Assembly (NCBI RefSeq): GCF_910592395.1
Contig: NC_088322.1
Span: forward strand, 9,355,431-9,419,430
Length of the DNA: 64,000 bases
Origin: Lineus longissimus
Lineage: Eukaryota; Nemertea; Pilidiophora; Heteronemertea; Lineidae
Direction: 5' to 3'
Part shown: piece by piece, positions 20,291-34,022 of the stretch
How the letters are laid out: the number at the start of each line of letters is the position of its first letter
Position numbering within the stretch: position 1 is the stretch's first letter
Made by a program: the position numbers and the translations under genes
The notes under the pieces: generated by a model
Told to the model about the DNA's origin: nothing
Databases searched by the model: none
The model's input: only the letters and a program-made list of their open reading frames with translations

Positions 20291-21210
20291 AACGTTAATC
20301 TTCCGTTTTGGAAATTTCCTTCACTGACGGACAGTTTTGATGGGCTGCTAAAGTTATTACTTCGATTCTCATTTGCTAAGTACTTGTCACATGTGTATCT
20401 TTTTCTACACTTAGTTGCAAGAGAAATCGAGGAAGTTTTCAAAACAAGTCGTTGATGATGTACAATATTTTGTACTTCTTCGTTCGTAGCTCTTCGTTCG
20501 GCATGCGAAACCTGCCTTTTATAATATATCACAGCAATTGGTACATGTTTTCGATAGAGTGCACCCTGTAGAGATGACGGATCTATATTTCCTGATCAAA
20601 TGGTGCCTGTAAAAAAATCCTACTTAAAATCAGTTCAAAATCACTTGAAAACAGTTCAGAGCTGCGACTTTCTCCTCAGTCAACGTCGAACTGAGGTCTC
20701 CGACAAGATTAATTAAAAAAACTAATTCAATGAGATTATAACATAAATTGAATGTATAAATATCCATGGATACGAAGAGTTCAGATGCAAAAACCAATTA
20801 AGTACATTTGAGGTTTTGCAAACTTTCTGCTGTGAATGAAATGGTTTTTGTATTCAAAATGACGTCTCTTTGCAGGATTAACATACGGATCGTGCGGGTT
20901 TCCCTTGAAACGGTCCCGTATATAGTATGTGGGGCCAGGGTATCCCCAGCTACGTTTCGCCACAGTTAAACCTTATTTTCTTCGGAATGGCCTTTAAAGT
21001 ATTTTGCATCTGAACTCATGAGCATTTTATAGTAATCAAGATTTAACTGAAGGTTTAATACCAAAAAATGTATTCTTTATCGCCAAAGGGGTGATCGCTT
21101 AGTGTTTAGTTCAACTAATGTAATGTCTTTCAGTACTTTTGTGGTGATTTTATCCACATTCTGCATACATATTAATCAGAGCACCGCATGACATGACGTT
21201 GTGATACAAT

Positions 21211-21441
21211 AAAGGTGTACGCCGTTCGTAATTACTGGTGGTCCAAGAAAATAGAAATGCAGTTATACATAATGCTGTAGTACAGTTATTATGCATACGA
21301 ATTTGCTGAAACTTGGTATTTTTAGTATGTGCATGATGTTTACACAACGGCAATGCTGAAATTTAGTACGTATTTACGAAATTTGAAATTTTCAGACTTC
21401 AGTTTCAAATTTCAAATTTTCAACGAACGGCGTAGGCCTTT
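21211..21441. repeat. family B MITE-like repeat, copy 2 (best preserved)
   Basis: 231 bp. It starts AAAGGTGTACGCCGTTCGT and ends ACGAACGGCGTAGGCCTTT, so the termini form an inverted repeat of about 19 bp with two mismatches. The inside has the shared blocks 'atagaaatgcagttatac', 'acacaacggcaatgctg' and a TTTGAAATT-rich end. No open frame is seen. Confidence 0.8.
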
Positions 21442-22969
21442 AAACACGTAGTTGCTTGCCTGCCGGTCTGTCTCCTGTGGTAATTACCCTTAATAAAGTA
21501 CTTGAATCCATTACACTTTTTATCTCTCACCTTATTTTCTTTATGATATTGATCCGACGTCATTATATATAGACGAGACTTTTGACCCTTTCTTCTGGTT
21601 GTATTTCTCACTAGAAAATAGATCAATTGGTTCAAAATCCACATTAGAATGCCCATAATAATAATAATGCTTTATTGACCTCCTTTACAGAAGAATACAA
21701 TACATGTACAGACATGATAAATAACCAACATTGCACGTCCAGTTGTCCTACTCCATGCATTGTTCAACTAAATCGAAGTTGATACCCTTTTATCAAAACA
21801 GCATTAACTGTGACCGTGTCGGAGGATAGAACCAAAAATTGTCGTGTCCTGAATGTTATTCCTGATCAGAAATCTTAGATAACATCATTCCTGATAGTCT
21901 ATAAATTCTGATATTTACTAAGTTGACAGTTGTTTGTCAAAGCCCCCAGTATTGTTGCTCAAGATCAAAAGATGGACACCCTGCTTTGAGACTCAATCTC
22001 GCACACATCTCAAGTGTGTGATCCGTGTACTTTTTATTCAAAGAATGTGCCGTGTTGCAAGACATTAATCCAGTTCGGCCAAATAATATTTTGTTCAATA
22101 ATTTTGAATGGTTTCTTGACGCGACGTGACATATGTCCTATAATTATCAAATGTTAACCTGCAAGAGCTTATTTGGAACACTTGGTTCAGAACTATCCAC
22201 TGTAGGCCTAGGCCTATATCTTGGGCAAAATGGGATGGAATAGCAAAGGATTTGGAACAGTAAATGCGTATAATATAGGCACTGATTGGTCGCCATCCCA
22301 TCCATGCGGAATGAAAAGCCTTGGACTTTCATAATATCAAAAACTTGTGTTGGTGGGAAAACCTTTAGAGGTTTTGAAAAGCTCAAAAACCTTTATTTCT
22401 AAGAGTGCATGGGCTATGTCCCCATCGCAGCTATCGATAGACTACCATTAGGGTCGCTTAAGCATCACCAAACCATAAATGAGACGTGCAAAAATTCAGG
22501 CAGTCGGTTAGAGTCATACCGTTTCAGCTGGATTGTCTTAGGTGCCGACAGCTGAAAAAAAATTGAGGTGGGTGACGAAAGGGTTAACAACAGCATGGTG
22601 TACCAAGTAATGTTTGATGATTTTTAGCCAGGGTTTATTGGAATTTTTCAACACCACATTCCAGTCGCTTCGAGACGGTTAACTGGCAATATATATGCGA
22701 GGCGCGCGTGATGCCATAGCGTCGCTATGGGATGGTAACTAGGTGACGGAGTGGTGCGCTAGAGAATTTGCAGGCATCACAACGAAACGTTCTCCATGAT
22801 TTCAAAATCCGATGGGAAAGGGTAAAAGTGACTACAGCAGTTTCTGGTTTCCTCTGTTACGGTAGATGGTCTGTGTTGTTTCCTTTGAAGGTGTACAACA
22901 TGTACACTATCAATAAAGGTGTATTCAGTTTCAGTAGGGGCAACAGTATCCATTAGGAAGGCCGCATAC

Positions 22970-23198
22970 TAAGGGTTGACCATAGGCACCGCCATTATGG
23001 CTGGAAGGTGAAATCATAAAGCAATTACAACTCTTTCAAAACAAAGTGAATGCCAATTTCAAGGGTGGGAGTCAGTTCTTTGTTTTCCACAGAACAGCCT
23101 CCCACGCTTGAAATTGGTATTCACTTTATTTTGAATGAGTTCTAATTGCTTTATGATTTCAAGTTCTGGCCAAACCAGGGGCCTATGGTCAACCCTTA
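22970..23198. repeat. family A MITE-like inverted repeat, copy 3 (best preserved)
   Basis: 229 bp. It starts TAAGGGTTGACCATAGGC and ends GCCTATGGTCAACCCTTA, an 18-bp perfect terminal inverted repeat. The two halves are near reverse complements along their whole length, so the element folds into one long hairpin. It has no protein-coding capacity. Confidence 0.85.
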
Positions 23199-25504
23199 AG
23201 TCATATTTCAATTGGTTGATTATTGGCACGTCCATATCCTCTATTGACCTTGGAATATATTCGAGTGAGAGGATTTGTCGCCCATTTATTACGTGCAGCG
23301 TCACAATACATTGGATGTGGATATTATGTCATTTGACTTCAAAGTCAAAGAAAGGGATTTGACATTTAAATTTGAAGAATCTGATATGACATTTTATTCA
23401 AAGAAATTAGATTGACTTCAAATTCAAATTCGACATGGGCATTTTAGGTCAGATTGATTGAATGCGACCAACCTGTTCCAAGGATTGCTATACCGTACAT
23501 GTTCGTGTGCATGCTACTAGAACAAACCTATGCCCTGCCACCACCTCGGGAAACATCGATTACAACTACGATAACGTGCATAACTGATACATCAGATAGT
23601 CGTAGTATCTCGAGGAAAGTTTACATGTGTAGCAAGCAATGATGTCGCCCGTACCGTCCATGCGCCGGAAAACGTCAGGTTCCATATAGGTTGCTTCGCA
23701 GGTTGTGATAGTTTTCATCAGTTTTTGGATCAACTAGTAAACTATCTCCTGTACGGTTCACTGCTCCAGTGACCACCTCGTTAACCTATTGACATTTGCT
23801 GTCTTTTCACAAACTGATGCTCAGGATTACCCTCTCTGTTCAAAGAAGTTTCCACGATATTTGGTCTCGGCTGTTGAAAGTCCGAATGCATCGCGAAACA
23901 TAATTGTCTGCACGAGGAACTACAAGGAAGGTGTACAGTACAGATACTTGCCGAGTCATAAAACTGAGAACCACTAAAGGCCCCTGATCAGGTGCTTACT
24001 ATTGGCAATGGGATTATATCTGAGATCAGCATACCGGTACTTCAAAGGGCCTCAGATCAGTCGAGTAATAATGAATAATGACAAACGTTAGGATCGATAC
24101 CCAGTGTCTTTTGCGATCACCTCTTACGAATCCCGGCATCAATTGATCTTGTCACGAAGGATCTCGTTACAAAAATAGTGGCAGTGTACGCGAAGCCGGG
24201 GGCAGCAACCACTATCGGTTTTGGAGATGATCCAAAGAGATAATTAAGGAAGGAGACAGTTCGACATCACAGATATAGAGAAATGTTCTTCCCGTGCATT
24301 ACTGGTGAATTAGGTTAGAGAAGTACCAAGTCGTTCTTCGTGTCGGGTTGTTTCCGTGTTTTGGCGCGCTGGCCCAATGCTCGTTCCAGGATTATAGTAG
24401 CATTGTGACCGCAGCTCTCTGCCTAGGTTGGCCACCGAACGAGGAACGTTGCTGCTGCAAAGCTTAGGAGTACGTTCGAAAGCGTGGAATCACAAGTTGG
24501 TTTGTTTAGACCAGGTGGATTTCTCCAAGAATTTCACCAACAGGTACCCGCACAGTACGTCCATCCAATTCCCCTGACAGAGTACTTGCATACATGATGG
24601 TTCAGATCAGAGATACACTGCCTGCAACTGATCCTTCCGACCATTAACGTTCGAATACGTGCCTCAAGATTTCTGGGATCAACGGGCTCTTCTTGCTTCA
24701 GCTAAAGACCCTGTGATTACAGTTGGCGAAGGGAGGGATAACAGCTGTTCGCAAATTGCACGGCTCATAATGGATACCATGCCTAATATAGTATATAACA
24801 CAAGGAATATCGCCAGTCGTGTAGCTCGTCCTCTTTTGGATACACCCTTGGAGGATTAATCAAACAAGTGTTATCTTGGGATGCAAGCACGAAAGGTAGG
24901 TGTTGTTTGTTGTAAGGATTCTGATGACAAGTAGGTAGCAAGTTTAGGTATATATTTGGTCATAGCCTTGTGGTTTTATGCCATGTATGTACTCTGACGA
25001 AATCATTCTTCGAGACCATGCCATGAGGATACGGGAAGGTTTTTGAACATCCAACGAAACACCGCACACGACACGCAAGAAGAAAAATCGTTAGCCCCGA
25101 CTAATTTTCAGGTTTTCAACGCAGTAGTGTGCTTGGTTGTTTCCCCTTGTTCGACCTTCTTCATACAGTTTACAGCTGGAAAGACCATAACTTTTCAAGG
25201 GAAGTACTCCAAAAAACGTGATATCGCCCAGCGTTGCCTATAATGCACTTAAAACCGTGCGCGACCTTCGAAAGTCCGCCTCAAAAGGTGATGCATAGTA
25301 TTTATACATGCTTCCCGAAATAGGTGGCTTGCATTGGAACTAACTTTTTCCCCCTTGTCCGTCATTAAAGGCATTGAAGTGTGTTGGTCAACCATGACTA
25401 TCTCCTTTGTCCCTCCACCATAAGGCCTAGTTTCCCCTTATGACATCACTATTTCGGACACTCAGCGCCCCATTTCTGGAAAGGTATAGTCACCATCCAT
25501 TATG

Positions 25505-25512
25505 TATATAAG
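25505..25512 (+). promoter_or_regulatory. possible TATA box
   Basis: TATATAAG followed by GCAGGGCAGCAC lies 39 bp ahead of an ATG in good context (GAAAATGG) that opens a short frame with a splice donor. Spacing would put the transcript start only a few bases before the ATG. No downstream exon was identified, so this stays a weak candidate. Confidence 0.3.
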
Positions 25513-25543
25513 CAGGGCAGCACAAAACGAAGTACGAGGGAAA

Positions 25544-25589
25544 ATGGATGATTCAAATCAACCGGAGGCTGTTTTTCCGTTGTCAGCCA
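25544..25589 (+). CDS. candidate first coding exon (weak)
   Basis: ATG then 15 codons (MDDSNQPEAVFPLSA), ending at donor GTAAGC in phase 1. It is supported only by the TATA-like box just upstream and the donor. No following exon in matching phase was found in the next few kb, so this may be a chance arrangement. Confidence 0.22.
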
Positions 25590-26297
25590 GTAAGCACACA
25601 TTGTACGTGTACGTTATACCATGAAGCTAACATGTTAGCAACTGGTACACGGTTCGCCTACAAATGCATCACATTCGGGTGTCATCTGGTTTATCGGTAG
25701 TAATGCATCATTGCTAACGATCGTTTGCACAGCCATCGAAGGAATGATTGTGTTCATCAAGTCTGATAAATGTGCCAGTGACAACGATAAAATTAGGAAG
25801 GAGTGATGCATCCGAACATGCATGTCAGTGTGTAAAGAATACAATGGCAAATGCGTTACATTAGGGTTTCCTGCAGTTGTGGTGTTTTTTTACGTAAATG
25901 GTTAGGTGCCAGATTATATTTCAGACAAAATATTATTGTGCAGGTACGTGCATCGTAACTTCAGTTGAATCGAAGTGCAGTAATTCACTCTCAGACTTGA
26001 AATTTGAGTGGGTGTCCTATGATGCGCGTCCTCTACTGTAGTGATTGTCTCCGCTCTGGCCCAGCGTGTATCTTAATCATCTTTCCATCTTTCCGGCGGC
26101 AAGCCAATATCCCAAAATCCACCGAACGTGTCGATCAGTTGGTATCTCAATCCCATAATTCCAGTCTGATGTTTGTCAACATTGCAACATTACGGAGGCA
26201 AGCTCCGCCGGAAAGACCAATGATGCTGTTTAGTGATTGCAGTACGAAAAAACACAACCATTGAACCGCAGCTTATGATCCCAACCGATCATTCCAC

Positions 26298-26516
26298 GAG
26301 CATGTATAAAAACAAAACACGACACACGCCTCACGAAACGAAGAAAGAAATGGCCGCCATTCGAAAAAAGGACGCGCCGTTGGGAAATACAACTGAACGA
26401 TTTTCTCGGAGCATGTATAGAAGAAAGAACACGACACGTGCCTCGCGAAACGAAAGGATTGCTGCCATTTGAAAAATAGAACGCCGTAGGGAAATACAGC
26501 GAACAGTTTCTTTAGC
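26298..26516. repeat. tandem pair of a ~110-bp unit
   Basis: 26298-26408 and 26409-26516 share the order GAGCATGTATA, 'acacgacac', 'cgaaacgaa', 'gccgccattcgaaaaa', 'gggaaatacaac'. They differ at many positions, so this is an old duplication. A shorter third trace (GGGAAATTCTAGCGAA) may follow. Confidence 0.7.
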
Positions 26517-29500
26517 AAACTACGGCCCAAACGGGAAATTCTAGCGAATATATTACCGTCGGGTAAACTTAAATCAGATCTTAATGACTGTTTTTGTGAT
26601 GAATAATTTCTTCTTGTTTGGGCAAACAGACATTTTCTTGGCTTCATTTGGTTTTGTTGGACGTTAGAGTTTCAAACGACTGCCACGATTGTAATCAAAA
26701 GGAGGGTATAGTTGGTGTAATGTGGCCATCATGCAGTCATTCATAGAGGCTACACACCACTTATACCTTTTAAGCCATTTTCCTTCAGACATCAACTGCC
26801 ATAATCCCAATATCTACTTGAACCTAATGTTTGCAGGGCAGAAAGACCTCACCCAGGGCATAAATCCATAGAATATTTGACAGGCTAGGTCATGACCATG
26901 ATTATTTCAGGGTTTGAGGGTCTGACATTTTTGGGGTCGTTTTTGTCTTAATTTCACGCGTCCACCACGTTTCAGGGCTCGGCGGGTTTATTGGATCCTC
27001 AAATCTACGCCGGTGAACATATAAGCCTCAAAGTTCATCAGAATGTTCGCCAGAAACAAGTTTAATTTATGATATCTGTGGCTCTCATTGTGCGTCAGCT
27101 TTATGCATTATGGTATAATGCATAATAGTAGGCTACCTGGATGAGTCATCGCAGCGTCTTTCAGGTTCATGTATCTGTAGACGTACAATCTGTAAAAGAT
27201 AATTTGAAGAATCAGACCCGGTTGTTCAAAAGCTCAAAGGTCACGTTATCGCTAACGGTTATGTTAAGTATCCTCAGGGCCGTTTATCTCTCAGTTAAAC
27301 CCACTGAAATGTTCACGTTAAGACTTAACATCTCCGTTAAAGCTAACGTGGTTTTGAACAACTCGGCCCTGCACTCCAAGAATCTTACAGAAATTGTCAT
27401 GTACATGAAGCAATACAAAAGAAAAATCGTACGTTAACTCTTGACCTCCACGGTTTGAACTTGTGTATAAGTAAACTTTCAGCGTGATCTAATTGTGGAC
27501 ATTTGCATCTTTACCCAGAATGTTCATCATGCTGGCTGAAGATTCTTTTTTTTCCCGCCATGTTGTCCACAAATAACGAAGAGGAAATTGCATTTCAGCA
27601 CAGCTCACTGATATGTGCCTGCCAAGTACATCTCCACACATCACATTTACACAGAGAATCTACAGAGATGGAAATGTCTAGAAGATGCATAGTTCAGTTT
27701 TCAACTGGTGTTATTCGTTTATCTACCTGTTGCTATGGTAGTTATAGACGAGGTATCTCCCGGGTAACAGAGCAGTAGCATGTAAACGCATCTTGGAGAG
27801 ACAAGACAGGGCATGCATTTATCATGGCAACGAAACGATGTTTATAATTTCTTTGCCAGACCGTAATCTCATTTGTGCATATAATCGATGGAGCCCTTTT
27901 TTGTATTTGAAAACTGCCCCTCCTTTGGCCATTGAGCCCTCTCATCAAATCCTGACTACACCTATGACTTTGAAGATAACCTCCTCAACGCTTTCGAGCC
28001 AGACTAAGCAGACATGTGACTGAACTCCAAATCAAGCTATAAAACCCGTAAGTTGCTCCCAGGACACCTCAGTCTTTTCGATGATGCACTGTAGATTTCC
28101 CAGAAGCTTGGCGTTTTGGTTGGCGGCCCAATGAAATGATTGCTGTTATCGTATTGAACAAGACAATGAGCTAATAAAGCGAAGGGAGCCTTGCGTTTGG
28201 ATTGAGTGAGATAAGGCCAGGTCCAACTCCCAAGCTTGAACTATGATAATAATGCTATGAGCTTTCAGGCTAAGACTATGGATGATTTGTATGCAGGTGG
28301 AGAAGCCTGACGTTTTCCAATAACCATTCACCACGCCAAGCAGAATTTTTAGAACAATTTGCTTCTATCACATTGTTCAATTGCATCATTCAGCTCAGCA
28401 TTTCAGGAGTGAAACCGTGAACCTCTTCTTCGTTTTCAAAGATAAAAAGGTAAATGTTGCACGCCTCCTAAAAAACAACCCATCAGTATTATTTGTTGGC
28501 ACTACATAAGCTTAACCTCCTGTAAGATGTTTTGCCTTCTGAGCAAAGCCACGTCAACAGACAAAATGGGGTCCCACTCTCCAAACCTCGTCATTGCTTT
28601 CATTTGCTAAAAGTCCTCCTTGCACGGTTCAGGAGCGTACCATGACTATCCCGCATTGAATGGAACCTACTCCCCTCATTGGTATATTGAATGTATACCC
28701 TTGGGGAAACAAACATACCAATCCATCACCATGTTGATTCTCTAGATCATCGTGCTGGTAGGACGTGATAAAAATGGCCGCCATTAACATGATATTCATA
28801 ATCCTAATGGCTCTGCTGACAGCTTCTGGCGAGATCGCTGCAATGAATTGTTTGAGAACCAATCAAGTTGCGCCGTTACGGATTCCGGCCGCCATTAAAA
28901 CTGCCGAGTCGTCCACTTGCATTCCATCACCTGGTGATATATCGCTAGCCGTCCGCGTCTGATATCAAATATTCGTCGGCGGATAAAGAATGAAAGTGGT
29001 TCCGAGGGATATGCGGCTCATTGCGTTTTTAGCTCGCCTGTCGAGTCACAGAAGTAAAACTCACAAATTGTACTGATAGTGGCCCGTTTTATCACTATTT
29101 GTCCTGAACTTTCTTAATAATTATGATATCATATGTAGACATCTACAACATAAAAAATTTCATGAGGAAAGCGTTGAATGTTGAACAGATGGTTTCGTTA
29201 TTCTCCAAAGAGAAAATACTTGAAGTGCTATATTCGCCTTTAATTCTCATTTTCTTAATGGCAGCGTTAACCCACAAGCGAAGCAGTGCAAAAGAAAACT
29301 GTCTCAGGTCTTTTGTCCAAGGGCCAAATTTCCTAAAGCGCGAACATGTATTGGGTTTCTAAAGATCCACCATTTTCATCGATGGAAAAAATGTAATCTG
29401 CTGCTATTGTCATTTTCTAAATGGCAGTTTTAACCCCATGACACTCCTCGATATACAGAAAGCTATTGGGGAAGGACCGCCGTTGACATCGTCGTTTGAA

Positions 29501-30499
29501 ACCCCTGGCAACGCACACATACCATCCCGTTTCGCCCGTTTAGAGCTTATAAAGACTACAGTGTATATGATTTTCCCCCGTATCCTTTCGGAAACGAGAC
29601 AATAGCGTGTGCCAAATGAATATCCCGCAAAATTTATATAAGCTGTATAGCTAATCACACTAGGCACGGTATCGTAATATCATTAATTAGTAAATTATTA
29701 CAAATGGTTTTATGATTTCAGCCTATACAGCCTGAAAGTGGTCTCAGACGCCAGAAGAAATAATACGGCTATCAACAAAATTAGTTTTGGCGTCAATGAG
29801 GTTAGGCCTTTCTTGCAGTCATGTATCATAAAACATTACGATAAGATATTTTATCGAGGGAGGAGAAAACACTTTACGCCAGATGCAAAATAATAGGATA
29901 GTGTTCAATGACCACTCTTAAGAAAACGACGATGTTAGAACAACATTCGGCCAACTCAAATTGGCCAGCAGGTTATATAGACAGGATGCGTTTTTGTTTC
30001 ATCAATATCCGTCCATTACAACTAACTACAGCGATTTTATCTATTGATTTAAATGCCGCGCAGTGGATATTTTCTTCGTCTGAAATATGCTAATTTTTGC
30101 AATGGTGTCACAAAAAGAAAATAACAAATCTAACATGTTTTTTTCTTCAAAACGTCTATTTTCAATTTGGAAACGTGAATCAAAAATGCCTGTAATTCAG
30201 TTCCCCATTTGATCGTCCTTCTTGGCAGACTCTTCCCGCTTACCGTGTATGCAGGAAAATCTGGACGAAATTATCTCATGTTTCTGTTATCACCGATTCT
30301 AAAGTTATGATCAGTTGATATTTTCATTTCTTCAAAGGGCATTCCACGCACTTCTTATTACCATCCACGTCACGGTTTAATTCAGGATCACAGCCGATCA
30401 CATTCATCATGATATTTTCAAGAGATATGTCATGATTCCACAATTATCTTTGTCATTGCATCTCGTGTATGACGAACGGCTAAATGAAACGTTATTGTT

Positions 30500-30726
30500 A
30501 AAGGGGCACGCCGTTCGTAATTACTGGTTGTGCAGGAAAATAGAAATGCAGTTATACACAATGCCGTAGTGCTCTTACAATGTATTATGCACACGAATTT
30601 ACTAAACTTGGTGTTACATGTATTAGTATCTGTGTGTCTCCCTACGCAACGGCAATGCTCTACGTATATACGTGATAGGAAATTTTCAATTCAGTTACGA
30701 GTTTCAAATTTTTAACGATTATAGTT
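30500..30726. repeat. family B MITE-like repeat, copy 3
   Basis: It starts AAAGGGGCACGCCGTTCGT and keeps the left half well ('aattactggttgtgcaggaa', 'gcagttatacacaatgccg'). The right terminus is degraded to 'tttttaacgattatag'. Confidence 0.75.
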
Positions 30727-33404
30727 GACCGCGCTATCAACTTACGAATTCGCAAACGATTTTTAACTTGCAGTCTTTATTAGAAGGTCCATTGCCGTAA
30801 AGGAAAAGAGAAAACACGCTGAATTAACCATGATATGTCAACTGTTGAATTCCCTCGACTCACAGGGCAGCCGCAGCAGAATTAACATCTTTCTATAGCA
30901 ATTAGCGCTGAGGAACGTGAACCAAATACTGGATCTAAGAAGCAGTCGGCCACTTTTCCACCATTTTCAATCCAGAGCAAATGATCACAACTTCGCCTGG
31001 TTCTAATTGGATATAGAGATGTGTGAATGCAGGCTATGCGCACGATTGTTTCTTAATGGTGTAGCATTTGCAGTTTTAGCAATCAAGTTTGCATTTCTTT
31101 GCAAAGAATGGAGTTATTACTTCGATGAAATGAAATGTGTCTGGGGAGTTATTAACGCTGTTGTTCACAATAATTTCATTCAGATCTTTTTATGAAGTAT
31201 GAAATTACGTCTCAAAAACAATATGTTACGTCAAATTCGTTGTCGACATACACTTCGTCGATATCCCATCCCGCCTTGGAGGAGGAATACTCCCTGGAGA
31301 AAATCACCTCCAAGTGCTGAGCGAACGCTGGAGAAAAAGAACTTCGTCGACAGTTTTGATAACATCGACTTCATCCCGCTTTTAATTTAGGCTTACATTG
31401 GTCGTATTTATTCATTTCGTATATAAATGCATTTACATATCATACACTATCTTTATGAAATAGACGAACAAAACAACGGAGTTGCCGGAAGATCAAGAAG
31501 GTGACTGTGAGAGGCTTGTAAACGACACTTTCCTTCCAATTTAAAGCTGAATCTTCCACAATCCGAATCGCGTGGCCTGAACTCGCCATCTGGTTTGATG
31601 TGCGGTCCCATCTACACAGCATTCCCTAAGGGCGATTGGTAATCTTGCAACAGCTTCAACCTCTTCACAGCATCCCCTGGTCTCCTCGGATGATTTATCA
31701 TTGATCATAATTGCCTTACGAGTCAACGGGCAACAGATTAGAACGCCAGTCGAGGTATCCTTGAGAGGGCTTGGTGAACCGCCCTGGTATTTAGTTGGAT
31801 CAAACCGCCTTGCGCGTCAACGCACACCAGCTTAGGACGACGGAGTTTCTGATCCATCGCAAAATTATTTTCAGGAATCCGTTCATAATCTAAATAGGAT
31901 GTCAGTCAAGCAAGAATCTTAGCAGCGTCTTTCTGCGGGTAATCCACCGGCTCTCGAATGTCCCGACGCGTATCCCACGCATTTCAATCGAGTTACCGAT
32001 ACATCCTTTCCTTGTTCCCGTCAATGACCCAACGGGAAAGAAACGAGTTGCCGCTAAATATACCGAACACTTAAAATGTTGCTTAGCACACTGACGCAGA
32101 TTTTTTTGTCGTGAAGTTATCGGAAGCGTGACGGAACACAGCACACTCTTAAAATGTATTAGTAAAAACACATAAATTTGAAGTTCCTATTGCACCAATT
32201 GTGAAATTTGTAAAAACCAACGATTATTGTAGCTGTTCTAGCTGAAAAAATGTAGTAAAAACTTCCATTAAAAGAGTTAAGAACTACTGTTTTGAGTGTT
32301 GAAACAACTAAGTTCCCAGTCGATGCAATAGAAACAACCAGAGTAGTAAAATAGTTATTTTAACTGCGTAATTTTATGAGCGCAGGAAGTGGGTGAACCA
32401 TCTGCATACTCTAACATACGATAAAATAATTTGTTTACACGTCTATTGATGCAAATCGTACTAAATTTATAAGATATTCCGAATACTCTGCCGTCATTCA
32501 GTCATTCCTCCAATTCCCTTAAGAACCATATTGAATGACATCTTATGACAACTTATATCTGATACCATAAAACTGATCATGTTGGCTATTAGATCAAATC
32601 CGGAAACAGTAGGAGTAAGGTTTCTATTATCGTAGCAAATTGGATTTGTATCCATGTCTTATGACTGACATTCCCAGGAAGACACTTGTTAAGAGTCCCG
32701 GCCAGAGCCAGCAAAAACTCCGGACACATATTTGAGACGATGGTGTGATTGTTGTGAATTCAGTCCAGTCATTCGTGATCAGAATATCTCATGATAATCT
32801 AGCTAAAATTGTCAAATGACATCCCGCAGCTGCAATCAGTCCTTTGCGGTTGTCCTCGGCCACTTGACCTTATCAAGGGCGCGTTGTCATTGGTAATGGA
32901 GTAGTTTCACCGTACGGGGGTCCGAGTACGGCCTGTTTTATGTCGGCACGTATTGTGCTCAGTAGGTTTGCGTAGTGCCGTCCTTGTCAGGGTTTGTTGG
33001 CCTTCGAACCATTAACAGCAAAGTCTAGTGCCTTCTGAGTAGCTGTGTCGGGGTCCATTCGTAAGTGACCATCTTCGCTCTGGTGTATGGAGTCATGCAA
33101 TTTTCACTTTTATGGTAACTCGTGCTTTATTGTGAGTGGTACACAGATGCCCCAGTCAATCAGGAATCCTGATCAAGCTCAATGTGTCATGGCGCTGATG
33201 TTGTTTAAGCTAGAAATGCTGTTATCGGTATTGGCTGCTCATGTTTCATTACGATTGACATTTTGGTGTTATGGCCATTAGATTTGCATCCGTCTGGGAT
33301 TCCGGATTCCTGTCTAATTTGCCAGATATACTGGCATAACTTTTGTTATCCAGTATAGGCTGTTAGCTATTCTATATTCTTGGTAGCCCATTGAGTCAAT
33401 GACA

Positions 33405-33457
33405 GATCCAAAGTGTATCCTGGCGGTGATTGAGCGAACTGTATTTCGTCTCGCATG
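33405..33457 (+). repeat. split direct repeat A1
   Basis: 53 bp starting GATCCAAAGTGTATCCTGG and ending TTCGTCTCGCATG. It is identical to A2 at 39186-39238 and marks the left end of the retrotransposon. Confidence 0.9.
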
Positions 33458-34022
33458 TTCACCTTACGGTCGGCTTTTTTGTGCGCTCTCAGGTAATTAT
33501 CTCCGTTTTTTGCCTATTTCTCGCTATTTTAGATTTTCTATACAGCTATCCCGTTTCTAAGTTTGTGCTCGTCCTTTTGCCAAATTTAGAGTTCGGTAAG
33601 GGCTATTATAAAGCTATAGTGAAGGTTCCAAGTTTTAGGTTACTTGGCAGTTTGGTTATTTGGTATAGCGGCCATTTCGGTTTGGTCATGTATACAGAGG
33701 TATAGGAAATGCATAGGTAAATGCATTATGGAAATAGGTCTGCTAGGGCAGCAAAACATTAGGTTTTACATTATGTAACATATCGAGGGTTGGGTGCGCA
33801 CATGCGCTTTCCCGTCAAGCTCGCCGCGTGATTCGTGTTACGTGACACGCCCTTTTGTGCACGCCGGAGATCCTTTGTTAACTGGCTTTTACACCTTTCA
33901 ACTGGTTTTATAATCCCATTCATAATCTCTGGGCGTGAGTTTAAATTCAGGTCTGGTGGCAATCTTGTTTCACTCCCTTCTAGGCCGTGGCTAGATTGCT
34001 TCGCTCCTAGAAGTTTTCTGTC

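Larger units (their letters stand above)
20291..25504. other. gene-poor interval with MITE-like elements
   Basis: After the coiled-coil gene ends I find no exon with both splice signals and coding character. It contains one family B copy (21.2 kb) and one family A copy (22.97 kb). A 62-aa frame at 23789 and a 66-aa frame at 24659 have no supporting signal. The 3' untranslated region of the upstream gene lies at the left edge. Confidence 0.5.
25590..33404. other. gene-poor interval
   Basis: No convincing exon was found. It holds a duplicated block of about 110 bp near 26.3 kb and one family B copy at 30.5 kb. A 62-aa frame starting MAAINMIFIILMALL at 28774 looks like a signal peptide but has no other support and was not called. 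Confidence 0.5.

Noticed and set aside
28774-28962. 62-aa frame with a signal-peptide-like start (MAAINMIFIILMALL)
   Set aside because: No promoter, splice or family evidence, and the remainder has no cysteine pattern or repeat. Such a hydrophobic start can arise by chance.
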